A stretch of DNA of 64,000 nt from JACJYC01 sp964558465 (GCA_964558465.1 CAZLEF010000021.1:30352-94351), one strand, 5' to 3'. Numbered from the stretch's first letter, positions 17,856-27,662 are shown. Numbers and translations: made by a program. The notes: generated by a model from the letters alone, not told the origin.

Positions 17856-20800
17856 TTATTTTTCCAGGTCCGCCTTCAGCTTTTTCAGCAATTCATTGGC
17901 CGTGCGAAGGTCTTTCACGCCGTCTTTGACCATGATCAGGTGTTGGGCCGACTGTTTGAGGCTGATGCCCAGCGACTTTCCCTCCTTGCCGATATACTGA
18001 AAGAGGCGGCCGAATAACGGGCTTTCATAATAGGACGATTGTGCGTTGAGTACAAAATAACAGCGCAGTTTTCCGGTTTTCAACAGCAGCCGTTCAAACC
18101 CCAGGGCTTTGCACACCCATCGCAGGCGCAGGCCCTCAAATAACTGGGTCACCTGGGGCGGTATGCGGCCAAACCGGTCCTGCAGACCGGCCTCAAAAGC
18201 GGCCAGCGATTCCTCGTCCTCCAGTTCGTCGATCTGGGTGTACAGGCGCAGGCGTTCCTGTACGTTTTCCACATAATTGTCCGGAATGAGCATTTCCACG
18301 TCGGTATCGATGTGGACATCCCGGATGAAGATATGTTTGTGCGACAATTCTTCTTCGAACACCTCTTTGAAATCCGTTTCCTTCAATTCCTGTATGGCTT
18401 CCTCCAGGATTTTCTGGTAAGTTTCGTAGCCGATATCGGTGATGAACCCGCTTTGTTCGGCGCCCAGCATATTACCGGCCCCCCGGATATCCAGGTCGCG
18501 CATGGCAATCTCGAATCCGCTACCCAGGTCAGAGAATTCTTCGATGGTTTTCAGGCGCTTGCGGGCCTCGGGGGTCAGCACCGACAATGGCGGGGCAAAC
18601 AGGTAACAAAACGCCCGTTTGTTGGACCTGCCCACCCGGCCGCGCAACTGGTGGAGGTCGCTCAGGCCAAAGTTGTTGGCCTCCATGATGATCATGGTAT
18701 TGGCGTTGGGGATATCCAGGCCCGTTTCAATGATGTTGGTGCAAACCAGCACATCGTACCGGCGGTCAATAAAGTCGATCAGGGTTTCTTCCAGTTTTTT
18801 GGGGTCCATCTGCCCGTGCGCCATAGCGACATGGACGTCCGGGCAGAGGCGTTGCACCAGCGCTGTCACTTCGGGCAGTGTTTTTACCCGGTTATGGACA
18901 AAAAACACCTGTCCGCCGCGGTTCACCTCATAATAAATGGCTTCCCGGATCACCTCTTCGCTGAAAATTCGGACTTCGGTGTGGATGGGCTGCCGGTTGG
19001 GCGGGGGTGTGCGGATGACGGAGAGGTCGCGGGCCGCCATCAGGCTGAATTGCAGGGTGCGCGGTATGGGTGTGGCGGTCAGGGTCAGGGTATCCACGTT
19101 GACCTTCAGATTGCGGAGCTTTTCTTTAGCCGCCACGCCGAATTTTTGTTCTTCGTCTATGATGAGCAATCCCAGGTCTTTGAACCCTACTTCCTGGTTG
19201 AGCAGTCCGTGGGTGCCGATCACGATCTCGGTTTTCCCTTCTTTAAGGTCTTTGAAGATTTGTTTGCGTTCGGCTGCCGTCCGGAAGCGGTTGACATAGT
19301 CGATCCTGATGTTGAATTCGGCCAGTCGTTCCCTGAAGGTTCGGTTGTGCTGGAGCGCCAGGATGGTAGTGGGCACCAGGATGGCCACCTGTTTGCCGTC
19401 GGCGACCGCTTTAAAAGCCGCGCGGATAGCCACTTCGGTTTTGCCGAAGCCGACGTCGCCGCAGATGAGCCGGTCCATGGGGTAAGATTTCATCATATCC
19501 TCTTTGACATCCTGGGTGGCCTTGAGCTGATCGGGGGTATCTTCGTAGATGAAACTGGCCTCCAGTTCGTTCTGGAGGTAGCCGTCGGGCGGGAAAGCGT
19601 GCCCGGGGCTGGCTTTGCGTTTGGCGTAGAGTTTGATGAGTTCGCCTGCTATATCCTTGACCTTGTTTTTGGTCCGGCGTTTGAGGTTTTGCCAGGCGTC
19701 GGAGCCCAGTTTGCTCAGTTTGGGCGGCTGACCGTCCTTGCCGCTGTATTTGGAGATTTTGTGCAGCGAATTGACGCTGACGTAAAGAATATCGTTGTTC
19801 TGGTAGATAATCCGCACCGATTCCTGGATATGGCCGTTGATATCCATTTTTTGAAGGCCGGAAAAACGGCCGACGCCGTGGTCGATATGCACCACAAAAT
19901 CGCCCGGTTCCAGTTCGCGCAGCATCCGCAGGTTGACGGCCTGATCCTTGGTGAAACCCTGGCGGAGTTTGTACCGGTGGAAGCGTTCGAATATCTGGTG
20001 GTCGGTATAACAAGCTGCCTTAAGGTCGTCGTCGATAAAACCCTGGTGGATCGCTTTCAGGACGGGATTATAACTGACTTTGGCGCCCAGGTCCCTGAAA
20101 ATAGCCTGAAACCGCTCCAACTGTTTGGGGTTGTCGGTGAAGATAAAATTTTCAATCCCTTTCCGGGTATTGTCGTTCAGGTGGTCGATGAGCAGGGAGA
20201 ACTGTTTGTTGAAACTGGGTTGCGGCCGGACGGAAAACTCCAGTTTTTTATCCAGATTAAAGGGCAGGCCGGTTTCGTTGAGGAGGGCAAGCGGCCGGTC
20301 GCCGATGTCCTCCATCACTTCCCTGGGCAAAATAAAAGCGCGGTCGTTGAAAATGCCGGCAAGTTCCTTTTCCGCCAATCCGCTGATATTTTCGGCAAAA
20401 TGGGCTGCCCGGTCGAAACACTTCTGGATCCGGTCGAGGAGGATTTGAAAATCCCGGATCCAGATCAGGGTGTCCTGGGGTAAAACCCGGAAAAGGGATA
20501 CTTTCTGGTCCTGCCGGAATCGGGTATTGATATTGGGTACAATAGAAACCTTGCTGATCTTGCGGACGGAAAGTTGGGTGAGCGGGTCGAAGGTGCGGAT
20601 GCTTTCCACGTCTTCATCAAAAAGCTCGATGCGGTAGGGGTACTCGTTGCCGTAGGAATAAATATCCACGATACCGCCCCGGATGGAGAACTGTCCCGGT
20701 TCGTACACGAACTCTTCCCTTTCAAAACCGTATTCCACCAGGATTTCAATGATGGAATCGGTATCCATCGGCTCTCCTGCGGTGATTTCGAGGCGGCTTT

Positions 20801-21215
20801 TTTCCAGGATTTCGGGGGCGACCACCTTTTCGAATAAGGCTTCCGGGTAGGTAACGAGCAACATGCCCTGCCGGCCTGAAGCGCTGAGTTGGTTGACGGT
20901 TTCAGTGCGCTGGAGTACGTTGCTGCTGTCGAGCGCTTCGAAGTAGAGCGGACGTTTGAAGGAATCGGGAAAAAAGCCCACGTTTTGTTCTTCCATCAGG
21001 CCGGCCAGGGTGTTTTGCACGTAGGCGGCGTCTTCCTTGTCGGCTGCGATAAAAAGATGGCAGCCGGGTTGGGCGAGTTGCGCCCCTGCCAGGAGAAAAC
21101 AGTCCTGCGATCCTTTAACGCCGCGGATCAAAGTCCTTCTGTTCCGTTTGGAGGCCAGTTCCTGCACGCGCCGGTCGGCCCGGTAGCGCGCCAATAATTG
21201 TTGAAGCGTTTCCAC
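17856..21215 (-). CDS. mfd: Transcription-repair coupling factor
   Basis: Mfd, 1119 aa, displaces stalled RNA polymerase at DNA damage and recruits UvrA. Domains in order: UvrB-like N-terminal region (1-400), polymerase-interacting CarD-like domain beginning at EPGDFVVHIDHGVGRF (about 436), translocase with Walker A GDVGFGKTE (about 585) and DEEQ box (about 686), the VGRSNKRAFCYL motif VI, the RGAGNMLGAEQSG block, and the C-terminal TRCF domain. The start is GTG at 21215. A -7 box ends only four bases before it, so the transcript may be leaderless. The long antisense frames through this gene are shadows. Confidence 0.97.
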   Translation of the reverse strand: METLQQLLARYRADRRVQELASKRNRRTLIRGVKGSQDCFLLAGAQLAQPGCHLFIAADKEDAAYVQNTLAGLMEEQNVGFFPDSFKRPLYFEALDSSNVLQRTETVNQLSASGRQGMLLVTYPEALFEKVVAPEILEKSRLEITAGEPMDTDSIIEILVEYGFEREEFVYEPGQFSIRGGIVDIYSYGNEYPYRIELFDEDVESIRTFDPLTQLSVRKISKVSIVPNINTRFRQDQKVSLFRVLPQDTLIWIRDFQILLDRIQKCFDRAAHFAENISGLAEKELAGIFNDRAFILPREVMEDIGDRPLALLNETGLPFNLDKKLEFSVRPQPSFNKQFSLLIDHLNDNTRKGIENFIFTDNPKQLERFQAIFRDLGAKVSYNPVLKAIHQGFIDDDLKAACYTDHQIFERFHRYKLRQGFTKDQAVNLRMLRELEPGDFVVHIDHGVGRFSGLQKMDINGHIQESVRIIYQNNDILYVSVNSLHKISKYSGKDGQPPKLSKLGSDAWQNLKRRTKNKVKDIAGELIKLYAKRKASPGHAFPPDGYLQNELEASFIYEDTPDQLKATQDVKEDMMKSYPMDRLICGDVGFGKTEVAIRAAFKAVADGKQVAILVPTTILALQHNRTFRERLAEFNIRIDYVNRFRTAAERKQIFKDLKEGKTEIVIGTHGLLNQEVGFKDLGLLIIDEEQKFGVAAKEKLRNLKVNVDTLTLTATPIPRTLQFSLMAARDLSVIRTPPPNRQPIHTEVRIFSEEVIREAIYYEVNRGGQVFFVHNRVKTLPEVTALVQRLCPDVHVAMAHGQMDPKKLEETLIDFIDRRYDVLVCTNIIETGLDIPNANTMIIMEANNFGLSDLHQLRGRVGRSNKRAFCYLFAPPLSVLTPEARKRLKTIEEFSDLGSGFEIAMRDLDIRGAGNMLGAEQSGFITDIGYETYQKILEEAIQELKETDFKEVFEEELSHKHIFIRDVHIDTDVEMLIPDNYVENVQERLRLYTQIDELEDEESLAAFEAGLQDRFGRIPPQVTQLFEGLRLRWVCKALGFERLLLKTGKLRCYFVLNAQSSYYESPLFGRLFQYIGKEGKSLGISLKQSAQHLIMVKDGVKDLRTANELLKKLKADLEK

Positions 21216-21219
21216 GGCG

Positions 21220-21227
21220 CAAAGGTA
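21220..21227 (-). promoter_or_regulatory. -7 box TACCTTTG at the mfd start
   Basis: On the minus strand an exact TAnnTTTG lies four bases before the GTG start codon. If used, transcription begins at or very near the start codon. Confidence 0.45.
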
Positions 21228-21270
21228 CGGGCGATGTTGAAAATAATTTCCTTTTTTTCGGCAAGTTCGC

Positions 21271-21298
21271 CAGTCTGCAGTCCACAGTCCGCAGTCTC
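21271..21298 (+). repeat. CAGTYNN heptamers (4 units)
   Basis: CAGTCTG, CAGTCCA, CAGTCCG, CAGTCTC. This array is in the divergent mfd/GGT gap, away from any stop codon, so it is an exception to the 3'-end placement of the family. Next to it (21305-21321) is a word related to the hisH tandem repeat. The rest of the 325-bp gap is AT-rich with a TATCTTTA box near 21521. Confidence 0.8.
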
Positions 21299-21540
21299 TT
21301 GAAACTGAGCGAAGTCGAAGTTCATTTCCAAATAAGCGTTTTCAATCCAAGCCCCGGGGTTAGTTATTTTTGTTATACTCGTTTATGATTGTTTATTTAG
21401 GTTTGGGCAAACGTCCAAATCGGGGGTGATTTTTTATGGTTGTTTTCAACTTCAGGAACATGAGATTTCACAACGGGGAAAAAGGGCGTGAATAAGCTTA
21501 AATATTTATCTTTACCCTGATAACCAAAAACCGCCGTACC

Positions 21541-23391
21541 ATGATCCGCATCGCCATCACCTTCGCCGCCTGTTTTATTCTGGCCGGAATGCTGCCCGCA
21601 CAATCCACCCAAAAACCCGTTTTGCACGGCCGCCACTGGATGGCCATCACCGGCAAACCGCTGGCCGCCACCGCCGGGGCGGGCATCTTCCAGAAGGGCG
21701 GAAACGCCGTCGATGCTTCCTGCGCCATGCTGGCCGCCACCTGCACCATGTGGGATGTACTGGCCTGGGGTGGCGAAACGCAGGCCCTGATCTACAACCC
21801 CCGCACCGGAAAGGTGATCGCCATCAACGCATTGGGCGTGGCGCCCACCGGCGCTACCCCCGAGTTTTACAAATCAAAGGGTATGGATATTCCGTCGGCC
21901 TATGGCCCCCTGGCCGCCGTGACGCCCGGCACTCCCGGCGGGTTGTGCACCATGCTGGCCGAATACGGTACCATGAGCCTGAAGGAAGTGCTGGCCCCCG
22001 CCATGCAACTGGCCGAAGGGTATCCGATCGAAGCCCAGACTGCCAATTCCATCGAACGAAACAAGGACGAGATCAAAAAATGGCCCTATTCCAAAAAGGT
22101 ATTTCTGACTCACCCGGGGGAGGAACGCGAAGCTCCCCACGCCGGTGAGATCTTCCGCCAGACCGAATTGCTGCAGACCTTGCAAAAACTGGTGGAGGCT
22201 GAAGAAAAAGCGCTGAAGGCCGGCAAGTCGCGCAAAGAAGCGATCTATGCCGCCTACGACCGCTTTTACAAAGGCGATATCGCCCGCGAATTTACCCGCG
22301 GTTGCCAGGAACAGGGCGGCCTGATCACCATGGAAGACCTGGGCAACTGGAAAGTCTATACCGAGGAACCCGTGATGTCAACCTACAAAGGCATCGAGGT
22401 CTACAAGCTCAATTGCTGGGTCCAGGGCCCGGTGATGTTGCAGGCATTGAATATGCTGGAGCAAATGGACGTGAAGTCGATGGGGTACAACTCCGTCAAT
22501 TATATCCACCACCTCTACCAGGTGATGAACCTGGCTTTTGCCGACCGCGATTTTTATTACGGCGACCCCTATTTCCCGCCGGAAGAACCGATGAAGGGCC
22601 TTATGTCCAAAGAATATGCCCGGGAAAGGGTCAAACTCATCAATGCGCTCAAAAACGACCCCCATGTCAAACCGGGCGACCCCTATCCTTTCCAGGGCGG
22701 CAAAAATCCATTCCTGAGCCAGTTGCAAAACTGGGGCAGCGCTTCGATGGACGGGCCCGGGCCCAATCCGATGGACGGCCCCGACCTCAAACACCGGGAA
22801 GGTTTTTATATGGGTACCACGTCCATTCAGGCTGCCGACGCCGAGGGCTGGGTGGTATCGGTCACCCCTAGCGGGGGATGGATCCCCTCCTGCATCGCCG
22901 GCAACACCGGCATGGGCATGAGCCAGCGCATGCAGAGTTTTGTGCTCGACGCCAAAGACGGGCCGTACAACGTGCTGGAACCCGGCAAAAGGCCCCGTGC
23001 GACGCTCACGCCCGCTATGGCGCTCAAAGACGGCAAACCCTACCTGTCGTTTGCCGTACAGGGTGGCGACAGCCAGGACCAGAACCTGCTGCAGTTTTTT
23101 CTGAATATGGTCGAATTCGACATGAACGTACAGGAGGCCTGCGAAGCCGCCAATATCAACAGTCTGCAGATGCGCAGCAGTTTCGACAAACACGAATCGA
23201 AACCCGGTGAACTGCTGTTGAGCGAATCCGTGCCGGACTGGACCCGGCAGTCGCTGCGCAAAATGGGTTACAAACTGAGCTTCGAGGCCCGGACCTCCGG
23301 CCCGATCAACGCCATCTTCTTCGACCGAAAAAACGGCTCCTTCTGGGGCGGGTCGAGCAACCATGGGGAGGATTATGGGATTGGGTGGTAG
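21541..23391 (+). CDS. Gamma-glutamyltransferase-family exported protein
   Basis: 616 aa with a signal peptide (FAACFILAGMLPAQ, about residues 8-21). It has the Ntn-hydrolase GGT fold: N-terminal GKPLAATAGAGIFQKGGNAVDAS (about 38-60) and the autoprocessing threonine in MGTTSIQAAD (Thr426 or Thr427). After cleavage this would be the N-terminal nucleophile of the small subunit. Known GGTs hydrolyse or transfer gamma-glutamyl groups from glutathione and related amides in the periplasm. Substrate-binding residues of the small subunit differ from the well-studied enzymes (VTPSGGWIPS here), so the true substrate may not be glutathione. The gene stands alone. Confidence 0.85.
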   Translation: MIRIAITFAACFILAGMLPAQSTQKPVLHGRHWMAITGKPLAATAGAGIFQKGGNAVDASCAMLAATCTMWDVLAWGGETQALIYNPRTGKVIAINALGVAPTGATPEFYKSKGMDIPSAYGPLAAVTPGTPGGLCTMLAEYGTMSLKEVLAPAMQLAEGYPIEAQTANSIERNKDEIKKWPYSKKVFLTHPGEEREAPHAGEIFRQTELLQTLQKLVEAEEKALKAGKSRKEAIYAAYDRFYKGDIAREFTRGCQEQGGLITMEDLGNWKVYTEEPVMSTYKGIEVYKLNCWVQGPVMLQALNMLEQMDVKSMGYNSVNYIHHLYQVMNLAFADRDFYYGDPYFPPEEPMKGLMSKEYARERVKLINALKNDPHVKPGDPYPFQGGKNPFLSQLQNWGSASMDGPGPNPMDGPDLKHREGFYMGTTSIQAADAEGWVVSVTPSGGWIPSCIAGNTGMGMSQRMQSFVLDAKDGPYNVLEPGKRPRATLTPAMALKDGKPYLSFAVQGGDSQDQNLLQFFLNMVEFDMNVQEACEAANINSLQMRSSFDKHESKPGELLLSESVPDWTRQSLRKMGYKLSFEARTSGPINAIFFDRKNGSFWGGSSNHGEDYGIGW

Positions 23392-23523
23392 GTGCGCAAC
23401 GCCAATAGATTAACGACAGCCCTACTTTTGAATTTTGCATTTCACATTTTGCATTTTAACTTTATTTTAATGCAGTCAGTTTGCCCTGACAGGACCTCCA
23501 ACTGAACAAACCAACGAATTTTC

Positions 23524-23531
23524 TACCTTTG
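23524..23531 (+). promoter_or_regulatory. -7 box TACCTTTG upstream of the amidase gene
   Basis: Exact TAnnTTTG match in the 274-bp gap before the amidase gene; a heptamer array lies between it and the start codon. Confidence 0.4.
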
Positions 23532-23565
23532 CCCCGCACAAACGTATGCCTCTGGTTGGGGGACT

Positions 23566-23603
23566 CAGTCTGTAGTCTGCAGTCCACAGTTGGCAGTCTG
23601 CAG
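23566..23603 (+). repeat. CAGTYNN heptamers (5.4 units)
   Basis: CAGTCTG, TAGTCTG, CAGTCCA, CAGTTGG, CAGTCTG, CAG. It reads in the sense of the GGT-family gene that ends 175 bp upstream, and is 62 bp before the amidase start. Confidence 0.85.
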
Positions 23604-23665
23604 GGGGCGGGACGAAGAAATACCAGCTACTGCGGACACGTTCGAAAACAAGGCCTGTGGCAGAA

Positions 23666-25087
23666 ATGAAAAAATACCCGTCTTTGGAGGCTGTACAAGC
23701 CGGATTGCACAGCGGAGCGCTGACCTGCGCCGGCCTGGTCGACCACTACCTGGCCCGGATCGAAGCCACCCGCGACCTCAACATCTATATCGAAGTATTT
23801 GCCGACGAAGCCCGGCAAAAAGCCCGGGAACTGGACCAAAAACGGCAATCCGGCGATCCGACCGGGCGTTTGGCCGGCATGGTGTTATCCCTCAAAGACG
23901 TGATCTGTTACAAGGATCACCAGGTCACTGCGGGCTCGAAGATCCTGTCGGGATATCGCTCCCTGTTTTCAGCAACGGCTGTGGAGCGGGTACTGGTCGA
24001 AGACGCCATCCTCATCGGCCGGGTCAATTGCGACGAGTTTGCGATGGGTTCCACCACCGAAACCTCGTATTACGGCCCCACCCGCAATGCCGCCAACCCG
24101 GAATACATTCCCGGCGGTTCTTCCGGCGGTTCGGCGGTTGCGGTCCAGGCGGATACCTGCCTGGCGAGTCTGGGTACCGATACCGGCGGATCGGTGCGCC
24201 AACCCGCGGCTTTTTGCGGGGTCATCGGGTTCAAACCCACCTACGGTCGCATTTCCAGGCACGGCCTGCTGGCTTACGGCTCTTCCTTCGACCAACTCGG
24301 CATCCTTGCCAACAACGTACAGGATACGGCTTTACTGTTGGAGATCATGGCCGGACCGGATGATTACGACGGCACAGCCTCCCGAAAACCGGTACCCGCT
24401 TATTCCACCCAACCCCCGTTCGACCGACCGGCCCGGCTGGCCTATTTCCCGGAAGCGATGGAACACCCCGGCCTGGACCCCGGCGTTAAAAAAGCCTGTC
24501 AGGCCTGGATCGACAGCGCCCGTGCCCGGGGGCATACCGTGGAAGCCGTCGATTTCCCGCTGCTCGAATACATCATTCCCACCTATTACGTGCTGACCAC
24601 TGCGGAGGCTTCCTCCAACCTGTCGCGTTACGACGGCATCCGGTACGGTTACCGGAGTCCGTCGGCCACAAACCTGATGGAGACCTATACCCGCTCCCGG
24701 ACGGAAGGGTTCGGCACGGAGGTGAAAAGGCGGATCATGCTGGGCGCTTTTGTGCTCAGCGCGGGGTACTACGACGCCTATTACGGCAAAGCCCAGCAGG
24801 CCCGGCGGATGATCCGCGACGCCACCCTGAAAATTCTGGAAAGTTACGACTTCATCTTCCTGCCGGCGGCTCCCGGCACGGCCTGGCGGCTCAACGAAAC
24901 CCTCGACGACCCCCTGGCGATGTACCTGGCCGATATCTTTACGGTGCAAGCCAACCTGGCGGGCATTCCGGCCATTGCCTTGCCGGCCGGCGTCCATGAG
25001 AACGGGCTGCCGGTGGGCATCCAGTTGATGGGTCGGCCGTTTGGAGAAGGGGAGTTGCTCACCTTTGCGCGTTCGCTGCAACTTTAA
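23666..25087 (+). CDS. gatA: Amidase-signature protein, GatA type
   Basis: 473 aa of the amidase signature family. The Ser-cisSer-Lys triad is visible: Lys77 in LSLKDV, cis-Ser near 152 in PGGSSGGSAVAV, and the nucleophile Ser176 in TDTGGSVRQPA. The blocks CDEFAMGSTTETSYYGPTRNA and GVIGFKPTYGRISRHGL are those of GatA, the glutaminase of the Asp/Glu-tRNA amidotransferase. GatA works with GatB and GatC, neither of which is near, so a stand-alone amidase remains possible. ATG 23666 is chosen over GTG 23657. A small membrane-protein gene follows after 64 bp. Confidence 0.82.
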   Translation: MKKYPSLEAVQAGLHSGALTCAGLVDHYLARIEATRDLNIYIEVFADEARQKARELDQKRQSGDPTGRLAGMVLSLKDVICYKDHQVTAGSKILSGYRSLFSATAVERVLVEDAILIGRVNCDEFAMGSTTETSYYGPTRNAANPEYIPGGSSGGSAVAVQADTCLASLGTDTGGSVRQPAAFCGVIGFKPTYGRISRHGLLAYGSSFDQLGILANNVQDTALLLEIMAGPDDYDGTASRKPVPAYSTQPPFDRPARLAYFPEAMEHPGLDPGVKKACQAWIDSARARGHTVEAVDFPLLEYIIPTYYVLTTAEASSNLSRYDGIRYGYRSPSATNLMETYTRSRTEGFGTEVKRRIMLGAFVLSAGYYDAYYGKAQQARRMIRDATLKILESYDFIFLPAAPGTAWRLNETLDDPLAMYLADIFTVQANLAGIPAIALPAGVHENGLPVGIQLMGRPFGEGELLTFARSLQL

Positions 25088-25151
25088 GCAGCCAACTTTA
25101 TTTTGCCAATTCCGAATAAAAATCAATATTTGCCCAATAAACCAGCAAATT

Positions 25152-25670
25152 ATGACCCTGCAGGAATTGTTTGATCAGCTTGCCGAACACCCCCAATACA
25201 TCATCTTTTACTTCACCTTGTTGCCATTGACCGCTATCCTTGCGGGGTTTATGGGCAAAGGCGAGGGGCATCTTACTCCCTGGAAATATCTGTATTCGGC
25301 ACTGATCTTTCTGGTTTGCGTGCCGGGTATTTTTGCAGTGACGCTGGACGTGTACATGTTCCTTTTCGAAAAACGGAGCATCCTTGCAACCGATATCTAT
25401 ACACAGATTTTGCCGATCGTATCCATGGTATTGACATTGTTCATCATCAAACGCAACGTCAGCCTGGACGCCATACCGGGGTTCGACAAACTCTCCGGCC
25501 TGATCATGATGATCACCGCCACCTTGCTGATCATGTGGGGCCTCGACCGCACCCATTTCTGGGTGTTTGTCAGCGCGCGGTTTGAACAGGCTTTGATCGT
25601 ATTCATCGTCCTGCTGATCGCAGTTCGGTTTGGTTGGAAGAAACTGTTCAGCGTGGGGCCGGCCAGGTAG
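25152..25670 (+). CDS. Small polytopic membrane protein, unknown function
   Basis: 172 aa, with about five hydrophobic segments: YIIFYFTLLPLTAILAGFM, YLYSALIFLVCVPGIFAVT, ILPIVSMVLTLFII, LIMMITATLLIMWGL and ALIVFIVLLIAV. There is no signal peptide and no catalytic motif. The last residues are basic and probably cytoplasmic. ATG 25152 is the natural start; frames beginning earlier run into the amidase gene. A perfect seven-unit heptamer array begins 12 bp after the stop. Confidence 0.65.
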   Translation: MTLQELFDQLAEHPQYIIFYFTLLPLTAILAGFMGKGEGHLTPWKYLYSALIFLVCVPGIFAVTLDVYMFLFEKRSILATDIYTQILPIVSMVLTLFIIKRNVSLDAIPGFDKLSGLIMMITATLLIMWGLDRTHFWVFVSARFEQALIVFIVLLIAVRFGWKKLFSVGPAR

Positions 25671-25681
25671 GAGGTAGGCTT

Positions 25682-25730
25682 CAGTTCACAGTTTTCAGTC
25701 CACAGTTTTCAGTTGACAGTCCGCAGTCTA
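25682..25730 (+). repeat. CAGTYNN heptamers, 7 perfect-length units
   Basis: CAGTTCA, CAGTTTT, CAGTCCA, CAGTTTT, CAGTTGA, CAGTCCG, CAGTCTA: every unit is exactly 7 bp with CAGT fixed. It begins 12 bp after the membrane-protein stop, in its sense direction, and is the clearest heptamer array in the window. Confidence 0.9.
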
Positions 25731-25796
25731 TGGATACAGGGCAAGGTTGAAGTTCAGTCGTCAGTTATGGTGAACTTTGTGGTTCCCTTGTGTCTT

Positions 25797-25820
25797 TCCC
25801 GCAAGGCGGGACAGGTCGTG
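25797..25820 (+). repeat. Copy of the inner palindrome of the 2.1-2.5 kb element
   Basis: A CCCGCAAGGCGGG hairpin directly followed by ACAGGTCGTG. The same words form the end of the 38-bp inverted repeat at 2273-2310/2377-2414. The rest of the 355-bp gap 25671-26025 has no gene. Confidence 0.75.
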
Positions 25821-26025
25821 ATTAAAAGAGGCGGTTCTTCAGTATTCAGCCGGGTGTCCGAGCCAGGTTGAAGAAACAATCCGGGATAAATCAGCGGGAA
25901 AGAAATTTCTATTTTTTTTGGATGTTTCAACCGGGATGCCTATTTTGCCCTGCATTCGCCGCCCTTTCCTTATAGAACCATCCGGCAAGTCTTTGCATTT
26001 TTCTTTGGATATAATCCTTGCGCCT

Positions 26026-27459
26026 ATGAAAGTCAATACTTTTGATGGTTACGATTCCGGTCAATTCTATGATGAGATGTTCGGATCCGACGGAAAAGTA
26101 AGACCCTGGTACCAGGCATTTCGCGAGGAAATAGAGCAAATGACGAGGGATGAACTCCTCGACAAACAACACGCCGCCGAACGGACCCTCCATTCGATGG
26201 GCATTACATTTAATGTGTACTCCGAAGGGCAGGGCATCGAACGGATCATGCCCATCGACATTATTCCCCGGATCATTGAGAACAAAGAATGGCTCGAACT
26301 GGAAAAAGGCCTCATCCAGCGGGTAACTGCCCTTAACCTCTTCATCGGCGATATTTACGGCAAGCAAAACATCCTGAGGGACGGCATTATCCCCCGGCAC
26401 GTCATCGAGTCCAGCAAGGGATTCCTGCCGCAATGCATGGGCGTAAAACCGCCAAAAGGCATCTGGTGCCATATTACCGGCACCGACCTGATCCGGGACG
26501 ACAAAGGCGTTTTTATGGTGCTGGAAGATAACCTGCGCTGCCCGTCGGGGGTATCCTACATGCTGGAAAACCGGGAAGTGCTGAAAAAAGCCTTTCCCGA
26601 AGTTTTTGAAAAAATGGAGGTCCAGCACGTTTCCAACTACCCGATCCGGTTGCTGGAAATGCTGCAATACATCAGCGGGAAAACCAACCCGAGGGTGGTG
26701 GTACTTACCCCGGGCATTTACAATTCGGCGTATTTTGAACATTCCTACCTGGCCCAGCAAATGGGTGTGGAACTGGTGGAGAGCAGCGACCTGATCGTCA
26801 CAGGCGGTCTGGTGAAAATGCGAACGACCAAAGGGTTTGAAACGGTAGACGTGATCTACCGCCGCATCGACGACACCTTCCTCGACCCCCTGGCGTTTAA
26901 CCCGGCATCCCTGATCGGTGTGGAGGGCATTTTTGACGTGTTCAAATCCGGGAAAGTAGCCCTGGCCAACGCCCCCGGCACCGGTGTGGCCGACGACAAG
27001 GTGGTGTACGCCTATGTACCCCGCATCATCCGGTATTACCTTGGCGAAGAACCGTTGCTCCCCAATGTACATACCTATATCTGCGAAGAGGCCGACGATT
27101 GCAGGTACGTTTTGGAAAACATCGAACAACTCGTGGTCAAGGAAGCCAATGAAGCAGGCGGCTACGGCATGCTGATCGGGCCCAAATCGACAAAAAACGA
27201 ATGTGACGAATTCCGGGAGCGGATCAAAAATAATCCGCGCAATTACATTGCCCAGCCGACCATTTCCCTTTCACGGGTACCCACGCTGGCCGGGGAAGGT
27301 TTTGAGGGCCGGCACGTCGATCTGCGGCCTTATATCCTATACGGAGAAAAGGTGAACGTCATACCCGGCGGCCTGACGCGCGTGGCTTTGCGCAAGGGAT
27401 CGCTGGTGGTGAATTCTTCGCAGGGCGGAGGGAGTAAGGATACCTGGGTGTTGTATTGA
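26026..27459 (+). CDS. Circularly permuted ATP-grasp protein (Anbu cluster)
   Basis: 477 aa of the circularly permuted ATP-grasp family that is found beside alpha-E proteins and is predicted to be an ATP-dependent peptide (amide) ligase. Family stretches include FDGYDSGQFYDEMF near the N-terminus, TALNLFIGDIYGKQ, VLEDNLRCPSGVSYMLENRE (about 166-185), VKEANEAGGYGMLIGP (about 371-386) and the C-terminal HVDLRPYILYGE. ATG 26026 is preferred; upstream in-frame ATG codons lie in untranslatable-looking AT-rich DNA. It opens a four-gene set with alpha-E, Anbu and transglutaminase genes. The amine and acid substrates are unknown. Confidence 0.9.
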   Translation: MKVNTFDGYDSGQFYDEMFGSDGKVRPWYQAFREEIEQMTRDELLDKQHAAERTLHSMGITFNVYSEGQGIERIMPIDIIPRIIENKEWLELEKGLIQRVTALNLFIGDIYGKQNILRDGIIPRHVIESSKGFLPQCMGVKPPKGIWCHITGTDLIRDDKGVFMVLEDNLRCPSGVSYMLENREVLKKAFPEVFEKMEVQHVSNYPIRLLEMLQYISGKTNPRVVVLTPGIYNSAYFEHSYLAQQMGVELVESSDLIVTGGLVKMRTTKGFETVDVIYRRIDDTFLDPLAFNPASLIGVEGIFDVFKSGKVALANAPGTGVADDKVVYAYVPRIIRYYLGEEPLLPNVHTYICEEADDCRYVLENIEQLVVKEANEAGGYGMLIGPKSTKNECDEFRERIKNNPRNYIAQPTISLSRVPTLAGEGFEGRHVDLRPYILYGEKVNVIPGGLTRVALRKGSLVVNSSQGGGSKDTWVLY

Positions 27460-27489
27460 GGGAGGAAGTGCGTGCCACGCCATAAGCAT

Positions 27490-27585
27490 GAGGATGCGTG
27501 GATTTGAGGATGCGAGGATACGAGGATTTGAGGATACGAGGATTTGAGGATACGAGGATTGGAGGATGCGAGGATTTGAGGATGC
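27490..27585 (+). repeat. Octamer array GAGGATNN, 12 units
   Basis: Twelve 8-bp units (GAGGATGC, GAGGATTT, GAGGATAC, GAGGATTG, one GTGGATTT) starting 31 bp after the ATP-grasp stop and ending 77 bp before the alpha-E start. It splits an otherwise compact gene cluster. Confidence 0.93.
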
Positions 27586-27662
27586 GCCACCTCCGCCTTT
27601 GGGCTGCGGCAGCCAGAGGATTTATCCGCAGAATCTGGAAATTTTGGATTAAAACAAAGCGC

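Noticed and set aside
18312..20483. A 723-codon open frame on the plus strand inside mfd
   Set aside because: It is antisense to a clear mfd gene, has no family character, and its composition reflects the third codon positions of mfd.
27498..27662. N-terminal extension of the alpha-E protein through the octamer array
   Set aside because: Translated simple repeat; family members start at MLSRVANSIYW.
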